Positions 30,466 through 39,995 of a DNA stretch of 64,000 nt are shown piece after piece. The position numbers were made by a program, and so were the translations under genes. The stretch's first letter is position 1; every line of letters starts with the position of its first letter. Under the pieces are notes generated by a model. That model was not told the DNA's origin. It did not search any database and was given only the letters and a program-made list of their open reading frames with translations. This DNA is from Marinobacter sp. (GTDB taxonomy: Bacteria; Pseudomonadota; Gammaproteobacteria; Pseudomonadales; Oleiphilaceae), in assembly GCA_022565395.1 (NCBI GenBank), contig JAIUMV010000004.1, positions 1 through 64,000 on the forward strand. The letters are read 5' to 3'.

Positions 30466-31560
30466 TCAGCCCTCCTGGCCGGTATGCCAGCGGCCGCCGA
30501 TCAGGGCATTGTCATCTTCCAGTACATTGAGACGCTGGCCTGAGCGGAGCCGATCCTGACCGGTGATCACCACTTGGTCACCGTGAGCCAGACCGTTGCT
30601 GATTTCCACAACACCAGGCATGCGCACACCAAGCTGAACTTCCACCCGCTGGGCGCTGCTCTCCTGATTCACATAGACATAGTTGGTGGTGCCCTGGGTC
30701 AATACCGCTTGCTCGGGAATCACCAGGGCCTCCCGCTCGCGCAGGGTCAGGCTGACAGACATAAACTGACCCGGCCGCAGGCGGTTATCAGAGTTCTGGA
30801 CCAGGGCCTGCACCGGCAATGAACGATTGAGGGGATTAATACGGGAACCCAGGTCCGTCAACGTGCCGCTGAAGACTTCATCCGGAAAGGCCGCAGTGAT
30901 GCCCTGAACGGTCTGTCCCTGACGAATGGCACCCAGAAAGCGCTCCGGCACCGAGAAAGACAGTTCCATCTCATCGGTCGCATCCAGCGTGGTAATGACC
31001 GCGCCGATGCGCACATAGGCGCCGACACTGAAGGCCCGCAAACCCACCACACCGGCAAAGGGTGCTTCAATGCGATGGTTATCCAATCGGGTGCGGGCGG
31101 CCAGGCGCTGGGCCTGCGCCACATCCACTTCGGTCCGCAGCTCATCCACCTGGGACTGGGGCACGCTGTTGTTCTGGCGCAAGCGCAGAGCCCGATCATA
31201 GCGGGTGCGGGCATCAGCCAGACGGGCTTCCGCCACCTGCAGGTCTGCCTGCGCCTGGCGATCATCCAGCTGCACCAGCAACTGACCCTTGTCCACCCGC
31301 TGGCCCTGACGGAAGTTGAGGGCCATGATGCGGCCATCCACCTCGCTGGTAATTTCTATTTCTTCCCGGGAGCGCAGGGTGCCAACCGCCTCAATGGTAT
31401 CCGTCACCCGTTCAAGCCGCGGCGATACTACATTGACGTTGGCTGGACGGCTTTGCGGAGCCTGACTGCTGCCAGCGTCATCATCACCAAACAGCACAAT
31501 ACCCGCACCAATAGCGGCGATGATGACAATAATCAGGCCAATGAGCCCCTGCTTAACCAT
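30466..31560 (-). CDS. Periplasmic adaptor (membrane-fusion) protein of the RND pump
   Basis: This encodes 364 residues. One N-terminal hydrophobic anchor (residues about 5-25) replaces a cleaved lipoprotein signal. A split lipoyl/biotinyl-like domain surrounds a coiled-coil hairpin (LADARTRYDRALRLRQNNSVPQSQVDELRTEVDVAQ), followed by beta-barrel and membrane-proximal domains. It links the inner-membrane pump to an outer-membrane channel. It belongs to the same operon as the upstream DUF3833 lipoprotein. Confidence 0.93.
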   Translation of the reverse strand: MVKQGLIGLIIVIIAAIGAGIVLFGDDDAGSSQAPQSRPANVNVVSPRLERVTDTIEAVGTLRSREEIEITSEVDGRIMALNFRQGQRVDKGQLLVQLDDRQAQADLQVAEARLADARTRYDRALRLRQNNSVPQSQVDELRTEVDVAQAQRLAARTRLDNHRIEAPFAGVVGLRAFSVGAYVRIGAVITTLDATDEMELSFSVPERFLGAIRQGQTVQGITAAFPDEVFSGTLTDLGSRINPLNRSLPVQALVQNSDNRLRPGQFMSVSLTLREREALVIPEQAVLTQGTTNYVYVNQESSAQRVEVQLGVRMPGVVEISNGLAHGDQVVITGQDRLRSGQRLNVLEDDNALIGGRWHTGQEG

Positions 31561-31584
31561 GCTAACGTCCCGTTACTGTATGTG

Positions 31585-32148
31585 TTACTCGGATAAACGC
31601 TGTATGACCAGTACAACCTCACCGACCCGGAATCCCCATTTACTCATTTGCGTCTGATTTATGAGGGTATCGGGGGTGACAAGGTGCATCCAGTCATCCA
31701 TCCGAACGTCTATCGTACCATTGCGGTAAGGTATTCTGAGTACGTAATTCATATGGATGGCGTTACCGGCAAAGCGCATCTGGGCCGGCCCGACCACATC
31801 ACCGGCAGTGCCGATATAGCCTTCTTCATTGGGGGTCAGCGTCCAGATACGGACCTGCTCCTCGCCATCATCAAACCGGAACAGCTCGTCCAGTGTACCG
31901 ACACCCTGCTCATCCCAGCTGGCAACAATATCCGCATCAAAGGTGCGAATAACCTCCCCCGCGCGATTCCTGACAATACCCCGGGCGTAGAGTTCCCCCT
32001 GGAAGAACTGTGCAGGGTCAAGTACCGGTTGGCGATCAGCGTAAGCATCGAGCCGTTGCGAGGCACACCCCGAAAGCCCCAGCAGCAACAGTAGAATAAG
32101 GGCGCCGGGCAAAATAGTAGCAACCGAATGTTTCCGTGTGATTTGCAT
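31585..32148 (-). CDS. DUF3833 lipoprotein
   Basis: This encodes 187 residues. The signal peptide ends in the lipobox LSGC (residues 25-28), so the mature protein is a lipoprotein. The body (FDADIVASWDEQGVGTLDELFRFDDGE, MRFAGNAIHMNYVLRIPY, DDWMHLV) matches the DUF3833 family, which resembles small lipocalin-like beta barrels. It is the first gene of the operon, 24 nt before the adaptor. Its role with the pump is not known. Confidence 0.8.
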   Translation of the reverse strand: MQITRKHSVATILPGALILLLLLGLSGCASQRLDAYADRQPVLDPAQFFQGELYARGIVRNRAGEVIRTFDADIVASWDEQGVGTLDELFRFDDGEEQVRIWTLTPNEEGYIGTAGDVVGPAQMRFAGNAIHMNYVLRIPYRNGTIDVRMDDWMHLVTPDTLINQTQMSKWGFRVGEVVLVIQRLSE

Positions 32149-32599
32149 GTTCTTTACACTCCATGCAGGCTTGGGTTGATGTGATTATCCAGAAACATAC
32201 GTAAAGGGATCCGAGTCAGACCGGTAACTATAAGAAAGCGAAGAACTCACGACCGTTACCACGCCACGCAAGACGTCAGCCGCCCTTGCGCTTCAACAGG
32301 CGCCAGTACCCCCGCGCCCTGACCCTTCAATGGGCCAACGGTGACGGCGGATGCATTTTATTTGTCACTCTGGGCCTAACCGCAAACGCTGTAGTCAACC
32401 ACAGATCCTCGCATTTATCTTATTGATTATTAATCACTAATATCACATATCGTGACTGCGTCATTTGGGCCAATTATCCCTTTTGACAGCAGGGTGGGCG
32501 CTTTTCGTCAATGGATTGCCCGACAGTCTGGCGTAAAAAAGCACCAACGGATGGCCAAACGGGCCACCACCTGACTGTTTCAACTACCGAGGTTTTGCT
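32149..32599. other. Intergenic region between divergent transcripts
   Basis: 451 nt separate the DUF3833 gene (minus) from the acyl-CoA dehydrogenase gene (plus). An AT-rich part at 32415-32460 is the likeliest promoter zone for one or both. A purine-poor leader runs into the dehydrogenase start, with GAGG about 7 nt before the ATG. I see no RNA gene, repeat or credible coding frame. Confidence 0.4.
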
Positions 32600-34420
32600 A
32601 TGCCGACTTACAAGGCGCCCCTACGTGACATGAAGTTCCTCCTCAACGAGGTGTTTGACTATCCACGCCACTACGCCGGCCTGAGCAACGGCGAAAATGC
32701 TACGCCGGATATTGTTGATGCCATTCTGGGGGAGTGCGGCAAATTCTGTGAGGAGGTGCTGAGCCCGCTCTACCAGAGCGGCGATGAGGAAGGCTGCAAA
32801 CTGGAAAACGGCGAAGTCACCACCCCTAAGGGCTTCAAGGAAGCCTATGACCAGTACGTGATGGGCGGCTGGCAAGGGCTGTCAGCCCCGGAAGAATTCG
32901 GTGGCCAGGGCCTGCCCGCCTCCATGGGCCTGTTCAAGCAGGAAATGATGGGCACGGCCAACTGGCCCTGGTCCATGTACCCCGGCCTGTCCCTGGGCGC
33001 CATGAATACCATCATGCTGCACGGCAGTGACGAGCAGAAACAGACCTACCTGGTACCCCTGACAGAAGGCCGCTGGGGCGGCACCATGTGTCTGACCGAA
33101 CCCCAGTGCGGTACCGATCTGGGCCAGGTAAAAACCAAGGCTGAGCCTCAGGCTGATGGCAGCTACAAACTGACCGGCACCAAGATTTTCATCTCCTCCG
33201 GTGACCATGATCTGACCGAGAACATTGTCCACATTGTGCTGGCCCGGCTGCCAGACGCACCCAAGGGCACCCGCGGTATCTCGCTGTTTATCGTGCCCAA
33301 GTTCCTGCCGGACGCCAATGGTGGTGTTGGTGAACGCAACCCGGTGAGCTGTGGCGCGCTGGAAAAGAAAATGGGCATCAAAGCCTCCGCGACTTGCGTG
33401 ATGAACTTTGACGGCGCCATTGGCTACCTGATCGGCCCGGAGAACAAGGGCCTGGAGTGCATGTTCACCTTTATGAACACCGCCCGCATCGGCACCGCAA
33501 TCCAGGGTGTTGGCCCGGCTGAACTGTCCTATCAGTGGGCGCTGGACTACGCCAAGGAGCGCCGCTCCATGCGTGCCCTGTCCGGCAAGAAAGATGCTGA
33601 TCAGGTAGCAGATGCACTGATTCACCACGCTGATGTGCGCCGCATGCTGCTGACCCAGAAAGCCATCGCCGAAGGTGGTCGGGCGATGCTGTACTACGCT
33701 GCCAAAACCGCTGACCACATGGTGTGCGCGCATCTGGACGGTGACGACGAGGCAGCCGAGAAGTTTGACGACAAACTGGGCTTCCTCACGCCGATCCTGA
33801 AAGGCTTCCTGACAGAGCTGGGTAACGAGGCGGCCAACCTGGGCGTGCAGGTGTTCGGTGGTCACGGCTACATCCGTGAGCACGGTATGGAACAGATCGT
33901 CCGTGATACCCGCATTGCCACACTGTATGAAGGCACCACCGGCATCCAGGCCCTCGACCTGTTGGGCCGCAAGGTACTGATGATGACCCAGGGTGGCGCA
34001 GTCCGTGAGTTCACGCTGAAAGTTACCAACTTCGCCCGCAAGCATGTCGCCAACAAGCAGATGCGTCCGTTTGCCTGGGAACTGCTGAAACTGGCCGCCC
34101 AGTGGAACGTGCTGACAGTGCGCCTGATGCTGATCGCCCGCAAGGACCGCGACATGGTCAGTGCTGCCGCCAACGACTTCCTGATGTTCAGTGGCTATGT
34201 GTCCATGGCTTACATGTGGGCCCGTATGGCCGCCGTAGCCCAGGACAAGCTGGAGAACGGCGGTGAAGAATCCGAAGCCTTCTACAAGGCCAAGATCAAC
34301 ACCTGTGAGTTCTACTATGAGCGCCTGCTGCCCCGCGCCCAGGCCCATGCCACCAGCATGCTGAGCCCAAGCAAGACGCTGATGCAGATGGCACCTGAAG
34401 ATATGGCCTTCACCGGCTGA
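32600..34420 (+). CDS. Acyl-CoA dehydrogenase, long type with extra C-terminal domain
   Basis: This encodes 606 residues, about 200 more than classical acyl-CoA dehydrogenases. The FAD-binding motif (MCLTEPQCGTDLG, then TGTKIFISSGDHDL) and the catalytic glutamate segment (LYEGTTGIQALDLLGRK) are present. The start MPTYKAPLRDMKFLL is typical of the subfamily that includes fatty-acid dehydrogenases and the DmdC methylmercaptopropionyl-CoA dehydrogenases. The exact substrate cannot be read from sequence. It is monocistronic, with a strong terminator after it. Confidence 0.9.
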   Translation: MPTYKAPLRDMKFLLNEVFDYPRHYAGLSNGENATPDIVDAILGECGKFCEEVLSPLYQSGDEEGCKLENGEVTTPKGFKEAYDQYVMGGWQGLSAPEEFGGQGLPASMGLFKQEMMGTANWPWSMYPGLSLGAMNTIMLHGSDEQKQTYLVPLTEGRWGGTMCLTEPQCGTDLGQVKTKAEPQADGSYKLTGTKIFISSGDHDLTENIVHIVLARLPDAPKGTRGISLFIVPKFLPDANGGVGERNPVSCGALEKKMGIKASATCVMNFDGAIGYLIGPENKGLECMFTFMNTARIGTAIQGVGPAELSYQWALDYAKERRSMRALSGKKDADQVADALIHHADVRRMLLTQKAIAEGGRAMLYYAAKTADHMVCAHLDGDDEAAEKFDDKLGFLTPILKGFLTELGNEAANLGVQVFGGHGYIREHGMEQIVRDTRIATLYEGTTGIQALDLLGRKVLMMTQGGAVREFTLKVTNFARKHVANKQMRPFAWELLKLAAQWNVLTVRLMLIARKDRDMVSAAANDFLMFSGYVSMAYMWARMAAVAQDKLENGGEESEAFYKAKINTCEFYYERLLPRAQAHATSMLSPSKTLMQMAPEDMAFTG

Positions 34421-34436
34421 TCACCCTGCCTTGACG

Positions 34437-34466
34437 AAAAATCCCGGGGCTGGCCCCGGGATTTTT
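34437..34466. terminator. Bidirectional terminator between convergent genes
   Basis: A perfect 13-bp stem, AAAAATCCCGGGG (34437-34449) with CCCCGGGATTTTT (34454-34466), has a CTGG loop and a T8 run on the plus side. It serves the acyl-CoA dehydrogenase and, from the other side, the TonB receptor that stops at 34493. Confidence 0.9.
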
Positions 34467-34492
34467 TTTGCAGCGGGGTTTCTCAAACCCGC

Positions 34493-36742
34493 TTAAAACC
34501 CAATGGTTGCCGACAGCCACAGCCGACGACCATCCTCCAGCGTGCCGTCAATAGATCGGCCGGACTGAATGTAACTGGATACCCAGGCGGGATTGCCGTT
34601 GCTGGCGGTGTATTCCTTCCCTTTGGTGAAATCCTTGTCGAACAGGTTCTGGATACTGGCATTAAGGACCACACGGTCGGTCGGCTGGTAGGTGGCCCCC
34701 AAGTGGAAGACCGAGTAAGCCTCCAGATCCCCCACCTGATCGTAGAGTGCCTGATTGGCCGCCGACAGATTGTCATAGCTGTCCAGGAAGCGGGCTCGTT
34801 CGCCGCGGTACTCACCCTTCAGCCACAGCGCCAGGCGTTCCGTGGTCTGCCAGTTCAGATTGGCATTCACCAGATGCCGGGGAGTGTTGGTCAACGGCTG
34901 ACCCTTGTTGGCACCGCTTTTCTGCTCACTGTCCGTGTAGGTGTAGTTACCTGCCAGGCTCCAGCGTGGCGCAAACTGCCAGCGGGCTGCCAGTTCGACG
35001 CCGCTGGTCTCCGCCTCGCCGATGTTAACCGTCCGGGTAAACTCATCCTGGGTAAAGCCTGGCCCGTAACTGATACAGCCCGGCTGGTTGGGGTTAGTGG
35101 CGGAATTGCAGTTCGGCACTGCCGGGGCGTCGTCAATCTTGTCCTTGAAACGGTTATGGAACACCGTTGTGCTGGCCCGCAAGCCTGCACCACTGTCATA
35201 GTAAACCCCCACTTCAGTATTAGTGGTGATTTCCGGTTCAAGATCCGGATTACCAAAGCCAATGATGGTGCCCTGACCACTTACCGAGGCGATACCGTCA
35301 TGCAGCTGATTCACCGTCGGAGTACGGAAACCTCGGCTGACACCACCTTTGAATGTCCACTGGGTGGCCGGATTCCAGACCAGATAGGCGCGAGGACTCA
35401 CCTGACCATCGAAACCATCATACTTCTCATGGCGAGCCCCCAGGGTCAGATATAGATTCCCACGCAAGCGCCACTCATCCTCCACAAACAGCGCCCAGGA
35501 ATTGCGCTTGAAATCCTCACCGGCAATAGCATCAGTGACTTCCGCGTCCCAGTATTGGGCACCCAGGGTGACCAGGTGAGCCTCACCCAGTGGCGCCACC
35601 CACTTGGTGTCAAACACCAGATCCGTTGACTTGAGCGTGCGGGGCTCGCCAGCGACTATGTAGTCATAAGGCGGCTGATAAGCAACACCGAGGGTACCCG
35701 GAATCGTTCTGCCAAGGGTTTCAGTGGTACTGTGGGTCACGCTGCTGGTCAGGGTACCCACCGCAAAACGACCGGTATGGCCCAGGGCCGCCTGGTCTCG
35801 GTGGAAACGCAGTTCATCCGCGTAACCAGCCACAAAGTCAGGGTCCTCGTTGGCACAGCCCGCCGTGTTGCTGCCGCTGCGGAAACCATCCAGTGTGCCC
35901 AACTGGCAGTCGGCGTTGTCGTAGACCTGACGGCCCCGCTCCAGATCCAGATACAGATCATGGGTAGTGGTCGGCGTCAGTGTCAGACGACTGCCCACCG
36001 TGTAGTTGCGGCCTTCCACCGGCGCTGCCCCGCGGCGATTAACAATGCTGCCGTCGGCAAAGCGCAGGTCAGAGGCCTGGCGATCATAGACACGGCCCCG
36101 CACCTGCAGTCCCAACAATTCAGCCACCAAGGGGCCGCTGGTATACAGACTGGTACGGGTGTCATTGCCATAGTCACGATGCTGTTGCAGGGTCTGCTCA
36201 ATCGTGACGGAGCCGGTCCACGTCTGTGCCACCTTTTTGGTAATGATGTTTACAACCCCGCCCATGGCATCGGAGCCATAGAGCGTCGACATGGGACCGC
36301 GGATCACTTCGATCCGTTCAATGGCCGAGAGGGGCGGAATAAAACTGGTGGCAGTATCGTTAAAGCCGTTGGGGGTGACATTACCCCCCGCATTCTGACG
36401 CCGGCCATCCACCAGAATCAGCGTATAGTCACTGGGCAAGCCACGGATGCTGATGTCCAGGCCTCCGGTTTTGCCGCTGCTCTGGCGGATATCAATACCC
36501 TCCACACCGTCCAGCGCCTCTGCCAGGTTGGTCACGGATTTGCGCTGCAGATCCTGCTGGGTGATTACACTGATGCTGGCGGGGGCTTCTGCCAGTTGTT
36601 GTTCAAACCCGGCGGCGGTCACCACAATTTCACCAAGCTGTTGTGCGTGAGTGACGGATGCTGTGCCGGATACCAGGGTTATTGCACAGGCCAGTCCAAG
36701 GCGGCGCCAGTGACCGGGCATGGGGGCGTTACACTGCGACAT
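34493..36742 (-). CDS. TonB-dependent siderophore-type receptor, FepA/CirA-like
   Basis: This encodes 749 residues. The signal peptide ends near THAQ (residue about 33), with a TonB box EIVVTA at 38-43. The plug (about 50-170) includes LAEALDGVEGIDIRQSSGKTGGLDISIRGLPSDYTLILVDGRRQN and RIEVIRGPMSTLYGSDAMGGVVNIITK, which is the catecholate/colicin-I receptor style. The barrel ends LSATIGF. It is divergent from a LysR-type regulator with a 21-bp palindrome between them. A ferric siderophore is the likely ligand. Confidence 0.9.
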   Translation of the reverse strand: MSQCNAPMPGHWRRLGLACAITLVSGTASVTHAQQLGEIVVTAAGFEQQLAEAPASISVITQQDLQRKSVTNLAEALDGVEGIDIRQSSGKTGGLDISIRGLPSDYTLILVDGRRQNAGGNVTPNGFNDTATSFIPPLSAIERIEVIRGPMSTLYGSDAMGGVVNIITKKVAQTWTGSVTIEQTLQQHRDYGNDTRTSLYTSGPLVAELLGLQVRGRVYDRQASDLRFADGSIVNRRGAAPVEGRNYTVGSRLTLTPTTTHDLYLDLERGRQVYDNADCQLGTLDGFRSGSNTAGCANEDPDFVAGYADELRFHRDQAALGHTGRFAVGTLTSSVTHSTTETLGRTIPGTLGVAYQPPYDYIVAGEPRTLKSTDLVFDTKWVAPLGEAHLVTLGAQYWDAEVTDAIAGEDFKRNSWALFVEDEWRLRGNLYLTLGARHEKYDGFDGQVSPRAYLVWNPATQWTFKGGVSRGFRTPTVNQLHDGIASVSGQGTIIGFGNPDLEPEITTNTEVGVYYDSGAGLRASTTVFHNRFKDKIDDAPAVPNCNSATNPNQPGCISYGPGFTQDEFTRTVNIGEAETSGVELAARWQFAPRWSLAGNYTYTDSEQKSGANKGQPLTNTPRHLVNANLNWQTTERLALWLKGEYRGERARFLDSYDNLSAANQALYDQVGDLEAYSVFHLGATYQPTDRVVLNASIQNLFDKDFTKGKEYTASNGNPAWVSSYIQSGRSIDGTLEDGRRLWLSATIGF

Positions 36743-36774
36743 CTACTTACTCTCCGCTTATGATAAGATATCGC

Positions 36775-36795
36775 AAATGATATTAAATATCATTT
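36775..36795. promoter_or_regulatory. Perfect 21-bp AT-rich palindrome in the receptor-LysR gap
   Basis: AAATGATATT, a central A, then AATATCATTT: the two 10-nt arms are perfectly inverted. It lies 33-53 bp upstream of the receptor ATG and 66-86 bp upstream of the LysR ATG. It has the ATGATAT/ATATCAT character of a Fur site and the A-centred dyad layout of a LysR operator, so either protein could bind it. Confidence 0.55.
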
Positions 36796-36860
36796 AATAT
36801 GGAGAGTGTATAAGGTGGAACGCCCCGTTCCACATTTCGTCAGTCCAAGGCCAGCTCCTT

Positions 36861-37820
36861 ATGTACGACCTCAAAGAACTGGGTGCCTTCGCAGCCATTC
36901 TCAGCTATGGCAGCCTGACCGCTGCGGCCCGCCACCTTGGCTTGCCAAAGTCCACCCTGAGCCGCCGGCTGCGCCAGCTTGAACTACAGCTTGGCCAACC
37001 GCTGCTGCGCCGCGAATCCAATCGCTTGATTGCCACCGAAGCCGGTCAGGTGTTTGCGGATTATTGTGATCAACTGCTGGCCCTTGCCAAACGCAGCCAA
37101 CAAGCCCTGGAGGAAGTACAGGCAGACATCAGTGGTGAACTGCAATTAGCCTTCCATAGCGGTTTTACCCGAGGCTGGCTGACGCAGCTGGTGGAGGCCT
37201 TCATGTCACAGTATCCGCGTATCCGGGTACACATGCAGACGCTGATGCAGCCCCCGGTGCAACAAGATGGCGAACAAATCGCCTTATGGCTTGGCTCACT
37301 GGCAGATAATGGTCTCAAGCAGGTGCAACTGGGCACCTTGACGCAGGGGCTTTACGCCAGCGAACACTACCTGTTGACACACGGCATTCCGGGGCACCCG
37401 CGGGAACTGGCGGAGCATGAATGGATAGACCTGATTGGCAATAGCAACCACAACATACCCTTTTACCATGGCAACGGCGAAACCTACCACTTCGAGGCCG
37501 GTCCCTCGCGCCTGCGGGTGGACCAATGGGTGGTTCAGGGCGATGTCATCAGCGCCGGTCGGGGTTTGGGCTTACTACCCCACTGGCTTGCCAACCTTCG
37601 TCTGCAGGCTCACCCTGGTACGCTGGTCCCCTGTTTACCGGATTGGCGAGGCACCGCGCTGCCGGTATGGCTGTTGCATCCTCATGGCCACTTGAGCCGA
37701 CGCAGCAGAGCCTTCATGGCATTTCTTCAAGCCCACCTGCCAGAGGAATGGGCTCAGACAAACTGCCGACGTGACCGATTGCACAGCCACGCCGGCAGAT
37801 TAACGACGGCCTGTCAGTAA
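36861..37820 (+). CDS. LysR-family transcriptional regulator
   Basis: This encodes 319 residues. The N-terminal winged HTH is clear (ELGAFAAILSYGSLTAAARHLGLPKSTLSRRLRQLELQLGQPLLRR). A periplasmic-binding-like effector domain spans about 90-295. It probably regulates the divergent TonB receptor, itself, or both. Its last 7 nt overlap the convergent cytochrome c peroxidase gene. Confidence 0.9.
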   Translation: MYDLKELGAFAAILSYGSLTAAARHLGLPKSTLSRRLRQLELQLGQPLLRRESNRLIATEAGQVFADYCDQLLALAKRSQQALEEVQADISGELQLAFHSGFTRGWLTQLVEAFMSQYPRIRVHMQTLMQPPVQQDGEQIALWLGSLADNGLKQVQLGTLTQGLYASEHYLLTHGIPGHPRELAEHEWIDLIGNSNHNIPFYHGNGETYHFEAGPSRLRVDQWVVQGDVISAGRGLGLLPHWLANLRLQAHPGTLVPCLPDWRGTALPVWLLHPHGHLSRRSRAFMAFLQAHLPEEWAQTNCRRDRLHSHAGRLTTACQ

Positions 37821-38860
37821 ATCATGTCCACTGGGCGCGGCGTGGTGGCTGTGCTGGGTGGCAGTTTCGGGTACATGACATCGGGAATCTCGCCGGTCAG
37901 CGTGCGCAGGAAGGCTGTGATCGCCTCAACCTGACGGTTATCCAGCTCAGCGCCAAGCTGTGACGTTCCCATCACTGCGACAGCTTCTTCGAGATCCCAG
38001 ATGGCGCCGGAGTGGAAGTATGGTGCTGTCAGTTCAATATTGCGCAGTGGCGCGGCCCGGAATACGTATTCATCGGATGCAGTCTTGGTCACTTCAAACC
38101 GGCCTTTGTCGCCAACCGGCAGTATGTCTGCGCCTGGGCGCTTTACCAGCCCAAACGGGAAGTAGTGCTGACCGCCAAAGTTAACGCCACCGTGGCAGGC
38201 CGCACAGCCCTTATCCATGAATAACTGCAGGCCTTCTTTTTCTTTAGTATCCAGAGCCTGATCGTTACCTGCCAGGTACTGGTCAAAGCGGGAATGGGGC
38301 GTAATCAGGGTTGCTTCGAATGCTTCGATAGCCAATGCCATATTGTCAAAGGTTACCGGATCAGCCTGGCCGGGGAAGGAGGCTTTGAACCGGTCTACAT
38401 ACTCCGGCATGCTGTTCAGAGTTTCGACCACACGCTCTGGCGTACTGCTCATTTCCACACCTGCCTGCACCGGGCCTTTTGCCTGCTCAGCAAGATCCGC
38501 CGCGCGGCCATCCCAGAACTGGGCAGCATTAAAGACCGCATTGAACACCGTAGGAGCGTTACGTGGTCCCTTTTGCCAGCCATGGCCAATGGACACCGGC
38601 AAATAGTCGTGCCCGCCCATCCCCACGTTGTGACACGTGTTGCAGCTGATCAGATGGCTGGACGACAAGCGTGGCTCAAAGAACAGCATTTTGCCCAGCT
38701 CAACTTTTTCCTCCGTCGGCTGGTTACCGCGAATTTCAGGTGGCTCAGTAGGAATGGGGGCAAACATGGCACTGGCGCGGTTACGCAGCTGATCTGCCAG
38801 CACGGGTGCCGACACCAGCACAGTTGCAAGGGACAGTAAAACGAGATTTCTCAGTTTCAT
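37814..38860 (-). CDS. Di-haem cytochrome c peroxidase
   Basis: This encodes 348 residues. A signal peptide ends at VLA (about residue 22). Two CxxCH haem sites are visible: CNTCH (high-potential/peroxidatic domain N-terminal half) and CAACH in DKGCAACHGG. It is of the CcpA/MauG superfamily and reduces hydrogen peroxide in the periplasm with electrons from small cytochromes. An FNR/ANR-like site lies 90 bp upstream, which fits known microaerobic control of such enzymes. Confidence 0.92.
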   Translation of the reverse strand: MKLRNLVLLSLATVLVSAPVLADQLRNRASAMFAPIPTEPPEIRGNQPTEEKVELGKMLFFEPRLSSSHLISCNTCHNVGMGGHDYLPVSIGHGWQKGPRNAPTVFNAVFNAAQFWDGRAADLAEQAKGPVQAGVEMSSTPERVVETLNSMPEYVDRFKASFPGQADPVTFDNMALAIEAFEATLITPHSRFDQYLAGNDQALDTKEKEGLQLFMDKGCAACHGGVNFGGQHYFPFGLVKRPGADILPVGDKGRFEVTKTASDEYVFRAAPLRNIELTAPYFHSGAIWDLEEAVAVMGTSQLGAELDNRQVEAITAFLRTLTGEIPDVMYPKLPPSTATTPRPVDMIY

Positions 38861-38949
38861 GATTGGGACTCCAGCTACAGGAATTACCCTCCAGTTTAGG
38901 AGTTTCCCGGGTGTGCCAGGAGCCTCTACAGCACAAATCGGATGAGTTT

Positions 38950-38963
38950 TTGATCCAGATTAA
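38950..38963 (-). promoter_or_regulatory. FNR/ANR-box-like site upstream of the peroxidase
   Basis: TTGATCCAGATTAA differs at one position from the FNR/ANR consensus TTGAT-N4-ATCAA. If centred at -41.5 it places transcription start near 38915, about 55 nt before the ATG at 38860. The -10 region is not a good match. Found by eye. Confidence 0.45.
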
Positions 38964-39038
38964 GAAATCTGCCTTTTGGTCGCGCCCAGGGCCGCAAACT
39001 GCAACAACTCACGCCACCTGCAACCTACCCTTGGCCTA

Positions 39039-39995
39039 TTAACGAGTAGAAAGGTAATTCAGCAACAACCGGTTAAATGTCTCAGCATCTTCCTGATGAG
39101 GAAAGTGCCCCGCCAACAGCCGATTGATGACCAGCCCGGCCGCAAAGGTATCTGGCTGGTTCAGCCGCCACAGGCTGTGGGGAATACAGCCATCCCGGTC
39201 ACCCTGAATCTGCATGCAGGGCACCTGCAGCCGGCTGAACATCAGTTTGCGGGACGCCTCACCAGCGCGACCAGGATGCGGAATGGCCCGGTAGTACCCC
39301 AAAGCGGCCTCCAGCACACCCGGTGCGGCCAGGGTTGCTTTGATGCTGTCCCGCAGTTCCGCTGGCATCTCCCAGCCAGGGCTCCACTGCCTGAGCAGGC
39401 GGTCAATAAACGCCCAGTGTTTGCGGGGCACCACCCGCTCCGGTACTGCCGGTAACCAGAAAAACTGGATGTACCAGGCGTAGCGCAGGTAATCCGGCGC
39501 CTTGCGTACCAGCTGTGACAGACTCAAACTGTAGGGAATAGTCAGCGCGGTAAAGCTGCGAAAACGTGCCGGCGTTTGTTGCACCAACCCGTAGCCGGTC
39601 AGCGCACCCCAGTCATGGCCCACCAGGTGTACCGGCAAGTTCTGCTGGCCATAGTACGCAGCAATACTGTCAATCAGTGCCTGCGTGCGTCTGACCACCG
39701 CCACCAGGCTGTAACGACTGCGGTAGGCGCCACCATGGCTCAGGGAGGAGGTTTCATAACCAGGCAACATGGGGCAGATTACCCGATAGCCCGCCGCCTT
39801 GAGAGGCGCCAGCTGATGGCGCCAACTGAGGGCGTTATCTGGAAACCCGTGCAGGCAAATCACCAGCGGCCGCTTATCCAACCCGGTATCAGATAGCACG
39901 GCGGTACTGGTCAGCCGATCCTCACCGGGTACCTGATAACTGAAACGGGTAACGGGCCAGCCAAGCTGACCCGCCAGGGTATGTATGTCAGTCAT
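39039..39995 (-). CDS. Alpha/beta hydrolase, epoxide-hydrolase-like
   Basis: This encodes 318 residues. The oxyanion motif HGFPDN, the nucleophile elbow VGHDWGA (aspartate nucleophile) and the late histidine in LAGHFPHQED match epoxide hydrolase / haloalkane dehalogenase-type alpha/beta hydrolases. A helical cap domain lies around 150-230. There is no signal peptide. The substrate cannot be predicted. The 264 nt upstream of it contain only a short frame that looks like a protein tail (40020-40107). Confidence 0.82.
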   Translation of the reverse strand: MTDIHTLAGQLGWPVTRFSYQVPGEDRLTSTAVLSDTGLDKRPLVICLHGFPDNALSWRHQLAPLKAAGYRVICPMLPGYETSSLSHGGAYRSRYSLVAVVRRTQALIDSIAAYYGQQNLPVHLVGHDWGALTGYGLVQQTPARFRSFTALTIPYSLSLSQLVRKAPDYLRYAWYIQFFWLPAVPERVVPRKHWAFIDRLLRQWSPGWEMPAELRDSIKATLAAPGVLEAALGYYRAIPHPGRAGEASRKLMFSRLQVPCMQIQGDRDGCIPHSLWRLNQPDTFAAGLVINRLLAGHFPHQEDAETFNRLLLNYLSTR

